Shown: positions 34,498 to 45,876 of the stretch, piece by piece
How the letters are laid out: every line of letters starts with the position of its first letter
Numbering within the stretch: the first letter of the stretch is position 1
Source of the DNA: Colocasia esculenta
Taxonomy: Eukaryota; Streptophyta; Magnoliopsida; Alismatales; Araceae
DNA: 64,000 bases
Reading direction: 5' to 3'
NCBI GenBank assembly: GCA_014218235.1
Contig: CM024756.1
Coordinates: 68,206,015-68,270,014, forward strand
Program-made: the position numbers and the translations under genes
Notes under the pieces: model-generated
Told to the model about the DNA's origin: nothing
What the model saw: only the letters and a program-made list of their open reading frames with translations
Database searches by the model: none

Positions 34498-35556
34498 TGC
34501 GACGACCCTCTTTATACCGGTACGGTTATACCAACCCACGTCGGTATAGCGAGCGTCATCACAGTGGGACATTTACCAACAATGACATTCAGCTGAGATA
34601 CACGTGAATATAAGAACAGAGTAGCGGAAGTAAAAGAACCACTATCTTCATTCATTCATCATCCACATTTAACATACAGGATTTGATAACATTTAAAGAA
34701 CTAAAAGTCCACATAATTCAAATTCCTGAAAATTAAATACATAAATGTCCACACTCATACATTCTTCCATGATAAAGATAATACAATGTTCAATTTACAT
34801 ACTATGAAAATCACAAAAAGTCACAAGTAATCCAACAATGCTCTAATCTCCGCGCTCGGAGTCGGTCTCCAACGCCTCCTCCACTAGTGTCTCGTCACCA
34901 ACTACACCTGTACGCCGAAGCAAGTAGTGAGTCTAAAAGACTCCGCAAGTACTTCTACACATACCGCACATGCACATATCATGGTAGGTTCCACATACAC
35001 ATTCATAAGACTCAACATGTAGCATGCTTGACATTAAATTTTCCAACCTATCATGGTGAATCTACAAATCAAACACATGGACTATGCTTTCAGATTTTGC
35101 AGAAATAAATCACTTATCACATGCTTTCTATTCATTTCTTACATAAAAATCTACATTCAACAACTAAGACATGAAAGCCATTAACATAAATTCCGAGCAT
35201 GCATGAAAGAAACACACCTAACATGAAATCTACACATTCCTATGCATATACATGGCCATTTTTCATACTTTAAGCTTGCTGGTTTTACATGCTTTAGCAA
35301 CCATAATCTAACACATGAGAGCTACAACAACGATTAAATCACAACATGTGAACAATCAAGCATGGAAGTTGTTCATATATGCTTAACAATATCCCTAGTA
35401 TGGATTCTAGGCATTTTGCATACATAAACATGATCATAACATAGTAAAGCTACTGTTTAGCATGATTTCAGATTGTCATAACATGGATTACAAACTCACA
35501 TCCTCACATTTGGTTTCACATTTTTACACAATTTCGAATTCGCATAACTCGCACTT
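34498..35556 (-). mobile_element. Gypsy A right (5') LTR, first part
   Basis: Begins TGCGACGACCCTC, where minus-strand transcription would leave the LTR, and follows the left LTR closely (compare 34786 onward with 22947 onward) up to GCATAACTCGCACTT at 35542-35556. That last stretch is the target duplication of LINE B. No gene is present. Confidence 0.88.
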
Positions 35557-35674
35557 TTTTTTTTTGGTCGGTCAACCAAGAAGAAGAATAATTAAAAGGC
35601 GAAATATACAAGATACAGTAGAAGGACTGGTGTTGCAAAACACAAGTCCAAGACCCGGGGGATGACACTACAAG

Positions 35675-36821
35675 TCAGTGACTATCCACCCAAGAGAGCT
35701 CCAAGCTAAACTCAAACCTCAAAGCATTAACAAGACTTGACAATAGTAATGTTGGACCTTTTACAAATGACCTTAGACCGACCAGAAATAGAGCCCTTGT
35801 ATGGAATGGCTTCCACACAACTCTAACATCATCAATGATAGAAAGTACAATGTGAACAGTAGAAGTGCGCATGTCTTCAAAAATTCTGCAACAGCGTTCC
35901 TTCCAGATCCACCAAATAGTAGCACGAAATAATAGCCTTGCTAAGAGAGTAGCAAAACCATCTTTGGCAAAGCTTTTCCTTAAGGAATGGACTTCTTGAA
36001 GGATAGAAGGGCGAGGTAGTCTATGAATGTTAAGCTTATCTAGAATACCTCCCCAAATCTGGATAGAGTAAGGGCACTGAAAGAACAAGTGATCTTCACA
36101 TTCCTCAGAATGACAACAAAGAATACATATGCTCGGAATTTGAAAACCTCTCCTCCTCAGGTGTTAATAGTAGGAAGCTTGTGCATAACCGCCTGCCAAC
36201 AAGTTAGAGAAAACCGCTGCACAGTAGGACCCTTAACCCAATCAGCCCAACCGACTTTTTGATGATTTTGTCTAATGTGGTTCCACGCCTCCTTGGTACT
36301 AAAGTACCATGTTTCCAAATAATAGCATCATTTTGCGTAATGTCAACATTAACGATCAAAGGATGAAGCTCCATCATATCAATAGAAGTAGGATGAGGAA
36401 GAACCCATTCGCCATTTTGAATGAAGGAGGAACAAGTGATTTCCTCAGGAAGACCAAGGTGGCTGCGAAGTCTATCACCCATCATCATAAAAATACTTTT
36501 GCCTTGGATCCAAGGATCATAGAAGAAACTAAACTGACTGCTTTCACCAACTTTGTAGGTCAGATGGTTAAGGATCCAATCCCTCTGCTTCAAGATACTT
36601 TTCCATGCTGTCGAATGATAGGATCTAAGCTTGGTAGTCCATATAGTATCCCCTTTAAGATAGCGTTCATGGACCCATTTGATCCATAGAGAATCTTGAT
36701 GCTGCAGAATATCCCACAAATTCTTAGCTGCACAAGCTGAATTCCAGTCATTGAGTGGCGGATTCCCAGGCCACCCTCATTCTTCGGTCTACAGATTTGC
36801 TTCCAGCTCACCATATGTGTT
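35675..36821 (-). pseudogene. LINE B ORF2, C-terminal half
   Basis: Minus-strand continuation of the RT after the Copia C insertion: MVSWKQICRPKNEGGLGIR (36814 down), then LWIKWVHERYLKGDTIW, YKVGESSQFSFFYDPWIQG, a zf-RVT-like region around 36240-36060 and a tail to 35675 (IWWIWKERCCRIFEDM). It is collinear with LINE M 10733-11823. Frameshifts near 36700, 36200 and 36100 break it. Confidence 0.83.
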
Positions 36822-37091
36822 GTTGCCAGCTAGCTAGCCCAGAGGGGGGTGAATGGGTTATTAAAATTTGATCTTTGATTAAAACCTGTTCACTAAAAGA
36901 TTACACAACAACTTAAACAAACGTTAGAGTTGAACGAAATAAGATAGCAAACGCACACAAGCACAACCACACGACACAAGGGATTTTATCCTGGTTCGGA
37001 ACTCCTCTCCACAGGAGACCTACATCCAGTCCCTAAGCAATGCCTCAGGATTTCACTAATCAAGGGTACTATCCCCCCTCACGGATCCTTA

Positions 37092-38881
37092 TGTTGCCCA
37101 GCTAGCTAGCCCAGAGGGGGGGTGAATGGGTTATTAAAACTTCGATCTCTGATTAAAACCTGTTTACTGAAAGGATTGCACAACTTAATAACAAGGTTAG
37201 AGTTAGAGCAAACAAGACAACAATCACACAAAAACACATCCACAAGACACAAGGATTTTATCCTGGTTCGGAACTCCTCTCCACAGGAGACCTACGTCCA
37301 GTCCCTGAGCAATACCTCAGGATTTTACTACCAAGGGTACATCCCCCTTAAGGATCCTTACACCCAGCCTCAACTGGTCTTCCTTCAGCCTGAAGGGAAC
37401 AACAACCACCCTGGATACCACCAGGTCTTCCTTCGTCCAGAAGGGAACACAAACTAATAAGAAAAAGGATGTGAAAACAGGCTTCAGACTCTAGCTTGAC
37501 CAGCTACACACTGAAGCTCCTAAGCCCCCGAGAGAGAAAGAGATTTAACAAGGTTCTTCTCTCCAAGGACCACACAGGCTCTTACAAGAGTGAGGAAGTT
37601 CCTTCTGAGCACAGAGAGCTAAGAGCTTAGGAAAAAGGTTTTGGAGTGGAGTCTTCGCTCTTCTTCAAAATTCTAAAGATTCTGAGAGATGGATTTCTTT
37701 CTTCTTCTAAAATCAAGTGTTGTTTCACACACACCCTTTTCCGTCTTGAGTCTTCTATTTAAACTGCTGATTCAAATTCGAACGTTGAAGTGTCCGTTGT
37801 CTCTTATCCTTGTGTACGTTAGACTGGTCATTGAGGAAGCTTCTGATCGTCAGTCTTTTATCCTTGTGTACACGCCAAAGAGTTGTCATAGAACTTTGTA
37901 TCTTGTGTCAACGATGTCCAGATGAGTCTTGTCAGATATCTGTAAGCATATCATCAATAAATAGAAGACAGCTAAGACTGCTGTCTATTGTTAGTTGAGA
38001 TGGAACAGATATTGCAATATATAGCAAAGCTCCTTTCTGTCTAAAAAAGTACGTAGACAGAGTAGCATAGAAATGGAAGATATTGTCTGCATGCATGGGA
38101 GATACGATCAGAGAGCATTTAATGCATAGCAGTCAACGGACAAGATATGACTTTGACTTTTCAACGCTATTAACAGGCATTATACTGATGCATCAAGAAA
38201 TTCGATAAAAGAATCTTGCTAACTTATGAAATCGTTATGAATTATAGCAAGTTGTTATGAACTGTAAGGAAATCGATGTGATAACTTATGAAGTCGTTAC
38301 AACAATCAGGTCGTTGTGAGTTCTGAAGAAATCGTTACAAGAAATCGTTATGACTATCGAGTTGTAAAGAAATCGTTACACGAAATCGTTATACAAAGCA
38401 AGGCGTTATGATCAGTGAAGAAATCGTTATGAACTCCAAAGAAATCGTTATAAAGTCTAAGGAAATCGTTATGACTATAGAGTCGTTGCGAATTCTAAAG
38501 AAATCGTTACGAGGTCTAAAGAAATCGTTATGACTATAGAGTCGTTGCGAATTCTAAAGAAATCGTTACGAGGTCTAAAGAAATCGTTACGAGGTCTAAA
38601 GAAATCGTTATGACTATAGAGTCGTTGCGAATTCTAAAGAAATCGTTACGATATCAATTTGTTTTGAGTTTTCTGGTCAAAGAGAAATCGTTCTGCTTAT
38701 CAAAGAAGTCGATACAAAGACTTGGATAGAAGTGATGAGACTTACTAGATTGTCTTGAACTTTCATTTTTCTTTTATTTCCTGTACTAGGCTCAAGAAAT
38801 CCATTAGTGTTATTTTGTTAATCATCAAAATTAATATATAAATAAATGGAAATATTTATTATGGGGACAGTTTGGTCATCA
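37092..38881 (-). mobile_element. Solo LTR D, same family, inside the C LTR
   Basis: A 1790-bp LTR with TGTTGCCCAGC and GGTCATCA ends and perfect 5-bp duplication CCTTA (37087-37091, 38882-38886). The intact site is GATCCTTACACC near 53375. It belongs to the C/G family but is more diverged and has a shorter tandem array (about 38220-38700). It shows that family members have inserted into each other. Confidence 0.92.
38220..38700. repeat. AAATCGTTAYGA tandem array in LTR D
   Basis: Short array of the same core as in C and G (GAAATCGTTACGA, AGTCGTTGCGA), with units such as AGGTCTAAAGAAATCGTTA repeated. It is shorter and less regular than in the C LTRs. Confidence 0.85.
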
Positions 38882-39754
38882 CCTTACACCCAGCCTCAAC
38901 TGGTCTTCCTTCAACTTGAAGGGAAAACAACCACCCTAGATACCACCAGGTCTTCCTTCGTCCAGAAGGGTACAAACCAAAGAAACGAAGAATAAGAACA
39001 AGCTTCAAACACTAGCTTAACCAGCTACAAGCTGAAGAAAACAAGCCTCGAGAGAGAAAGAGAATTTAACACTGGTTTCTCTCCAAAGACTACACAGGCT
39101 CTCACAAGAATTTCTTCTTTGAACACTGAGAGCTAAAGAGCTAAGAGAACTATTGGAATGGTCGCTTCGCTCTTGCTTGGAACTCCGAAGACTCAAGGAA
39201 TTGGGGTTTCTTTCTTTTTGAATAATGATATCTCCTTGTTGTGTATTTCTTCTCAGTCTTGAGTCTTGTATTTAAGCTTCTACTTGAAATTTGAATGTTA
39301 AAAGAACCGTTGTCTCTTATCCAGGTGTACGTTAGACTGGTTAGCAAGGAAGCTTCTGATCTTCAGTCTTTTATCCTTTAGTACATGCCAGAAAAATATT
39401 TTAGAATCTTGTATCTTGTGTCCAACGTTGTACAGATGAGACTTGTCAGATATCTGCAAGCATATCAACAATAAATAGAGGACAGCTAGGACTGTGGTCG
39501 ATTGTTAGTTGCAGTTGGAACAGATATTGTAATATATAGCAAAGCTCCTTTCTGTCTAAAAAAAAGGACGTAGACAAAGTAGCATAAAATGGAAGATATT
39601 GTCTGCATGCATGGGAGATACGATCAGAGAGCATTTAATGCGTAGCAGCCAACATACGAGATATGACTTTGACTTTTCAACGCTATTAAAAAGCATTATA
39701 CTGATACAGCACAAAATTCGATATGAACAATCCCGATGCCTTCATGACTTATGA

Positions 39755-40560
39755 AATCGTTATACGATAACAGACAAATCGTTATGACAGAGCTTTATTA
39801 AATTATAATGATGAAATCGTTATGAGTTGTAGCAAATCGTTATAAACACTTATCAAGTCGTTATGAACTCTGAAGAAATTGTTGCGATAACTAAAGAAAT
39901 CGTTATGGCTATCAAGTCATTACGAACTCTAAAGAAATCGTTATGACTATCAAGTCGTTACGAGTTCAAAGAAATCGTTACGAGAACTAAAGGAATCGTT
40001 ATGACTATCAAGTCGTTGCGAGAACTAAAGAAGTCGTTATGACTATCAAGTCGTTACGAGTTTCAAAGAAATCGTTACGAGAACTAAAGAAATCGTTATG
40101 ACCATCAAGTTGTTACGAGTTTCAAAGAAATCGTTATGAGAACTAAAGAAATCGTTATGACTATCAAGTCATTGCGAGTTCTAAAGAAATCGTTATGACT
40201 ATCAAGTCGTTACGAGTTTCAAAGAAATCGTTACGAGAACTAAAGAAGTCGTTATGACTATTAAGTCGTTGCGAGTTCTAAAGAAATCGTTACGAGGACT
40301 AAAGAAATCGTTACGGCTAGAAAGTCGTTGCGAGTTCTAAAGAAATCGTTACGAGGACTAAAGAAATCGTTACGGCTAGAAAGTCTTTGTAAGTTCTAAA
40401 GAAATCATTACGAGGACTAAAGAAATCGTTATGGCTAGAAAGTCGTTGCGAGTTCTAAAGAAATCGTTACGAGGACTAAAGAAATCGTTACGACATCTTT
40501 TATGAAATCGTTGCGGTATCGATTTGATTGAACTTTTCGGTCAGAAGGAAATCGCTATGC
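39755..40560. repeat. 59-bp composite tandem array in the C 3' LTR
   Basis: Units of 59 bp are built from two 21-bp modules (TTACGAGTTTCAAAGAAATC and TTACGAGAACTAAAGAAATC, each plus G) and one 17-bp module (TTATGACTATCAAGTCG). Nearly every module carries AARTCGTT. In minus sense the array lies near the LTR start, upstream of any promoter. Confidence 0.92.
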
Positions 40561-40752
40561 TTATCAATAGAAGTCGATACAAAGACTTGGACAAAGCATG
40601 AAATGAGACTTACCTGATTGTCTTGAACTTTCATTTTTCTTTTATTTCCTGTTCTCAAAACTCAAGTAATTCATTAGTACTATTTTGTTAATCATCAAAA
40701 TTAATATATATAAATAACGGAATTAATTTATATGGGGAAGGTTTGGTCATCA

Positions 40753-40766
40753 ATCTCCCCCTTTTT
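40753..40766 (-). promoter_or_regulatory. Polypurine tract of Copia C
   Basis: Minus-strand CAAAAAGGGGGAGAT directly abuts the LTR start TGATGACC at 40752. It is the same in J (8825-8838) and G. Confidence 0.88.
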
Positions 40767-43700
40767 GATGATGACAAAATATACTAAACAGCATATAAAC
40801 AAACATGTTTTCAGAAAAGATGTTTTTCATAATAGCTTTAGTTTTCTCCCCCATTTTGTCAATAAGCAAAAAGATAGGCGATGAGACAAAGAAGAGAGAA
40901 ATCATTGTATTAAGTGTGAGGAAGATAGTACATAGGAGACAATAAAGAGGCATGCTGGGAGATGACAGCCCATGCCTTGATCTCAAGGTCTTCAAAAGTT
41001 TGTTGGAAGACTCCAGAAGTAACTGAAAAATTAGGACCCATGGATGGAAGGCCCGTTGAATGTAAAGTTGTCGTTGCTGTTCCAGGAATTCTTCATACTG
41101 ATGCGGGTCCAAGATGAATCTGAAGTAAGTGCTCTTTCCAAAGCTGGCACGATGGAGAAATCTATCCAGGGAGATTGGATAGTAGATCTTCTGATCAAGT
41201 AGATCCTACTTCAGAGCAAGGAAGGTAGTATATCTGGCTGTCCACTGAACATAGATCTCTTGAATTGGATGGATGGAGTTGAGATCCATGAAGGCTTCTG
41301 CTGAAAGAATGGGCTTCCCTTGATGAGCTAGATCACGGTTAACGGCTTCTAGTTGAAGAAATGATGCTTGATAGAGAGTTTCCCATTCTGAGGGATAAAG
41401 TCTCTCACACTCAGAAATGAGTGGGGCCAAGGTTTGGGAAGAGATGAGGCCAGAGTGATATTCTCTAAAAATGAACCGCAAGAAGGAGGGCATGCGATGC
41501 TGCTTAGCTGACATTCTGCCCATTTGCCTAGCAAACATGTCAAAGGCATGGGAGCCTGCGTCTGAGTCAAACACTAGGGAGTGAAGCTTTGGCAGAAGGA
41601 CTAGAGAGTCAACTTGGAGAGCGGCAAAGTCCACTGTGAGGGGAAGATTTACAGGACGCTCTGATCTCAGCATCACTATGGCTGAATGAAACTGATAGAA
41701 CTGTACTTCTGGCAGCTTGTTCAAATAGCAAAAATCACTGTACAGCTGAAAGTTTCTGGCAATACGAATCTCTTTCAGAATAAAGGGACCCCATGAGTTC
41801 TTATGCTGAATGATGAACCACTCAGAAAAAGTGAGTGGGTGAGCTCTATGGGTAAGAGATCCGGTCCTGGCACTCAAATACTTTTCATATTGAGCCTTAT
41901 TGCCCTTGACAGTTGCCCACTGATCTTCATTCTTGAACTCAGTGCCCTCAAAGATTTTGGATTTTTGAGGGTGGGACAGCTGGGTAAGAGGAAGAGTGAT
42001 GTTTAGATGCTCGGAGAGGTTGAGGAAAGGAATACCATAGACGGTGGAGAGGATGCACTTTTGAAGATATTCCCTGTAGATAGGTCTTCTCTTAGGGTCG
42101 AGGGTAAGAGAATACCAAAGAGGAGGGAATAAAGGTACAGAGGGGGTGCTAAGAGAGGAGGAAGATTTCCTCTTTTTCTTGGCAGGACTGGGAGGATCAG
42201 TCCTGTGGATATGAGAAGCAGTGGAGAGAATAGTGATGAGGGTGTTTCTTTCAAAATCATCCGGTAGATTTGTGTCAAAGATACCAAGTAGTAGAGGGTT
42301 TTCCGGAGGAAAGGTGATAGAAGAGGGAGGAGGAGGATAGAAAAGGTGTTTGGGTTGAAGGATGAGGATGGGTGAACTGGAGTGGCCTGAGTTGGAGATG
42401 AAGAAGGTGAGAGTGATGATGGAGCTGAGGTGTGAGAAGGAGTGGGAGAGAAGGAAGGTTGAGATGAAATGAAAGATGAAGATGGTTGGGTGCGGGGCAC
42501 AGGGTGTTTTATGGTTGGTGGTGCAGGAGGGGCTGTAGAAGGAGATGGAGGTGAGGAGAGGGTTGAAGTTGCAAGAGTAGAAGTTTCAGGGGCCTTAGTA
42601 GCTGTCATGGGCTCTTTCCCTTTGGCTTGACCTTCTCTGACTGCAGAGGATGGTTCAGATGACCCTGAAGCTGACATTGGTCCTGGTGACCCTGAAGCTG
42701 ATGGCCTGCTGGCCGAGACCCTTGAGCTGGAGGCCCTGGTGGCCGAGGAACATCTGCTGGTCTGCTCTGAGTAGCTCCAAGAGAAACTCCACTAGACCTT
42801 GAAAGAACTGCTAGCATTGACTTCATATGAGACATTTCTTTATTAAACCACCTCATGGCATTTCTGACGGAAGATAGCTCACAGGTAGTTGAAGCTTGAC
42901 TAGCAAGTATCCCTTGAACATTGGTCTGAACTGAGGACAGGATATCTCCCTGAACCTTTAGTAATGCCATAATTGGCTTCAGATTTACCTTTCTGTGACT
43001 CTTTCTTGACCTTTTGTGAGCCATTCTCTTTTGCTTGCTCTGCTGAGGAACAGGCACTTCATGAATTACAGGGCTGGAGCTTGGCCCTTCACTAGCAGGA
43101 ACACTGGCAGGAGTATGATTGTCCTGAGATGGTGCGGCTGTCTCAGGAGCATTGTCTATTAAGGATTCCTCATTGCCAGTTTGCTCCCCCTGAATAGGAG
43201 CAGGGAGTTCAGCATCTTCTTGCTCCCCCTGGACAGTAGCTTCTTCCAAGACAACGTCCACAAAGTGGTCTTCTGCCACGGATTCTGACACTTTAGGTTC
43301 TTCAACACTTTGCTCCCCTTGACTAGGAGCTTCTTCCAAACTCACATTTTCTTCAACAAGTCTACCTGCATCTGAAGCAACTGAGATGGAGGGAAGAGAA
43401 TCTATAACCTCGCTCAGAATGGAGGCAACTATCGAGGTGGGCAAGGAATCTGCCACACTTGCTACAGCTTCTTTCATAACAACTTCTGGAGGATGAGACT
43501 CAACCTCCAAGACAGGTGAGCTGGAAGCCTCTGCTTGATCTGCCACTGCGGGTACTGCTGACACTTGCTCTGCTGCTACTGATCTAATTTCTGAATCTGC
43601 TGGACGATCTGCAGCCTCTTCTTGAAATTCAGCAACATCTCTAATAATGGCTTCTCCCTCTGCTACAGAGGTCTTTGTCCATATACCATTCTGCACCAAA

Positions 43701-44580
43701 AAGCCACTCTTCTTTAAATTTCTGGACCTTATAGACTGGCCCATCTTCTCTACTACAGCTCCAGACACATCTACTCCGAAATGTATGAAAATCTTGGTGA
43801 GTGGATGAGCATAAGGCAAGGAAACATTCAGTTTGCTCTTTGTTTCCCAGATTTGAGTACTGGAAAACTTCATTCTCTCGATCATAACTGCGGCCAAGTT
43901 GATTTCCTTATTCTGGATCACCCAGAACATTATGTCCGAGTCTGCCCTAGTGCATGAAGAAAAAGTAGCACTTCGAGGAACTATAATCTAGCAGACAATG
44001 AAATGAAGCAAACGATTGAACGCTGACATCTGATTTATATCTAATTTCCCATCCTTCAGCCTGAACCCTGGACCTATAATACCGAGACCTTTCGCCTCAT
44101 CATTCACAGAGTGAACACCACTATGCCTAGAGGTCTTTACACCAAACAAAGTATGCAATAATTCATGGTCTATCTTGATCTGGGTGCCCTTCACGAGGAG
44201 ACAAGGGACCCATCTACCTCAGACTTCAAGCAGATGAAAAAGGCTTTCACCAGGTCCGGATAGCTTACCTCGGTGAAGGTAACAACATCCATCCAATGCA
44301 TCCTTCTCAAGACTTCTACTAAGCTGCTCATCCCACTTTTCTCAAGATTCTGAACGTCCACTGCCTTGTTTCCGCAAATCTTCGTCTTCACAAAAGTAAA
44401 CCTTTCTTGCTCCTTTGGGGATAGATACTCAGCACTGTAGCCCCCTCGCTTCCGGAGATTATTGGAGCGGCCATAGGTAGAGGAGAAAGGTTCTGGAGAG
44501 GGAGGAAGATGGAAGAGATGGAAGCTCTCGAGGGATTCTTCGCGGGAAGAAGAGAAAGCTTCAAAACTTGCAGTGAGTCG
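40755..44580 (-). pseudogene. Copia C post-pol extra ORF (Sirevirus envelope-position ORF)
   Basis: A broken coding region of about 1270 codons lies between pol and the 3' LTR, in the same sense. Head domain (44391-43680): FTEVSYPDLVKAFFICL, a HELLHTLFGV segment, and LPYAHPLTKIFIHFGVDVSG, which resembles a domain seen in plant transposon-associated proteins. Middle: an acidic segment with three QGEQ repeats, a basic RSRKSHRK segment, a coiled coil near 42850 and a Pro/Ser-rich stretch (42600-42370). Tail (41940-41150): DQWATV, HPLTFSEWFII, FREYHSG, LAPLISECERL, SAEAFMDLNSI, IYYPISLDRFLH. I see no clear signal peptide. It occupies the place of the env-like ORF of Sireviruses, but its function is unknown. 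Frame breaks occur near 44190, 43980 and 42600, plus a TAG at about 41204. Confidence 0.75.
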
Positions 44581-44952
44581 ATGCCGGAGTCGTTAGGGCA
44601 TCGGCTTGGGTGAATAGATAAAGGAGAAAGGGTAAAGGTAGAAGATGAGTCGTTTCCAGAACGATTTGATTAATTAGAATTAATTTATCGAAAATAGGAA
44701 GCGCCAAAAGGCAGTAACGGCACAAGGCGACAAAAGGGATTGACGAGTCAAACTGCTTTTAACACAATAGCGGTCAAGGAAGAGTAAATAAATAGAGTTT
44801 TTGCTTAAAGTGAGAGAGAGAAAATTTTCATTTATTCTGAAAAATTTATGTGTCATTTTAAATACAGGAATCTTTTAACAAATTGCACATCCCTAATTCC
44901 CTTCTAAGAGATGTAAATCTCTCTTCAGGTAGGGCTTTTGTGAAGATATCTG
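44581..44952 (-). other. Spacer between extra ORF and pol in C
   Basis: The stretch between the pol end (44953) and the likely ORF start near 44580 is A-rich and has no convincing frame. It may hold the leader or a splice acceptor for expression of the extra ORF. Nothing specific can be supported. Confidence 0.4.
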
Positions 44953-45859
44953 CTAGTTGGCTATTTGTATCAATAAAGGATATTCTATATTTCCATTTGC
45001 AACATGATCACGAATAAAATGATATCTAACCTCAATATGTTTTGTCCTTGAGTGCTGAACTGGATTCTTGGTCAGATTAATGGCACTGGTGTTGTCACAC
45101 AGCAATGGAATTGATTTGATATTTAATCCAAAGTCTTCAAGTTGTTGTTTTATCCAAAGGAGTTGTGTACAACAACTTCCAGCAGCTACATATTCAGCTT
45201 CAGCTGTTGATAGTGCCACTGAGTTTTGTTTCTTTGAAGACCATGATATCAAACATCCTGCAAGAAATTGACAACAACCACTGGTGCTCTTCCTATCTAT
45301 CTTGCATCCAGCATAGTCAGCATCAGAATACCAAAGACCTAAATCATGAGTTCTAGCCAGATATCTAAATATTCTTTTTACAGAAATTAAATGAGACTCT
45401 CTAGGGTCTGCCTGATATCTAGCACACATGCATACACTAAACAAAATGTCTGGTCTACTTGCAGTTAAGTAAAGTAATGACCCTATCATACCTCTATAAT
45501 TCTTTTGGTCTACCTTTTTACCTTTTTGATCACTGTCCATTCTGGTTGATGTGCTCATTGGAGTTGATAATGGTTTTGCACTTTCAAATCCAAATTTCTT
45601 TAACAGCTCTTTGGTGTACTTGGCTTGACAGATATGAATGCCATCCTTCCCTTGCTTGATTTGCAATCCAAGGAAGTAGCTCAGCATAAGCTTTTCAAAG
45701 TACTTGCAAAGAGACTCATCAGTAGATCCAAAAATAATATCATCTATATTTGCACAAGAAGTATATGTTTAATCTTAGATTTTATAAATAATGTACTGTC
45801 TACCTTACCTCTAGTGAAACCATGATCTAATAAGAAGGTACTGAGCCTTTTATACCAAG
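44953..45859 (-). pseudogene. Copia C RT (3' part) and RNase H
   Basis: Minus-strand continuation after LINE F: the frame reads ANIDDIIFGST near 45758-45725 (the Copia YVDD box with N in place of Y), then the open frame 45687-44953: MLSYFLGLQIKQGKDGIHI, YRGMIGSLLYLTASRPDI, GYSDADYAGC-like YSDADYAGCKIDRKSTSG, SKKQNSVALSTAEAEYVAA, LLCDNTSAINLTKNPVQHSR and TKHIEVRYHFIRD. Catalytic acids of RNase H (D in DADYAG, E in AEAEY, D in CDNTSA) are present. It ends around 44953. Confidence 0.9.
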
Positions 45860-45876
45860 CTCTAGGTGCTTGCTTT

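Noticed and set aside
39755..40560. CRISPR-like or satellite array
   Set aside because: The repeats are head-to-tail with no unique spacers and lie inside LTRs bounded by TG...CA ends and target duplications, so they belong to the retrotransposon.
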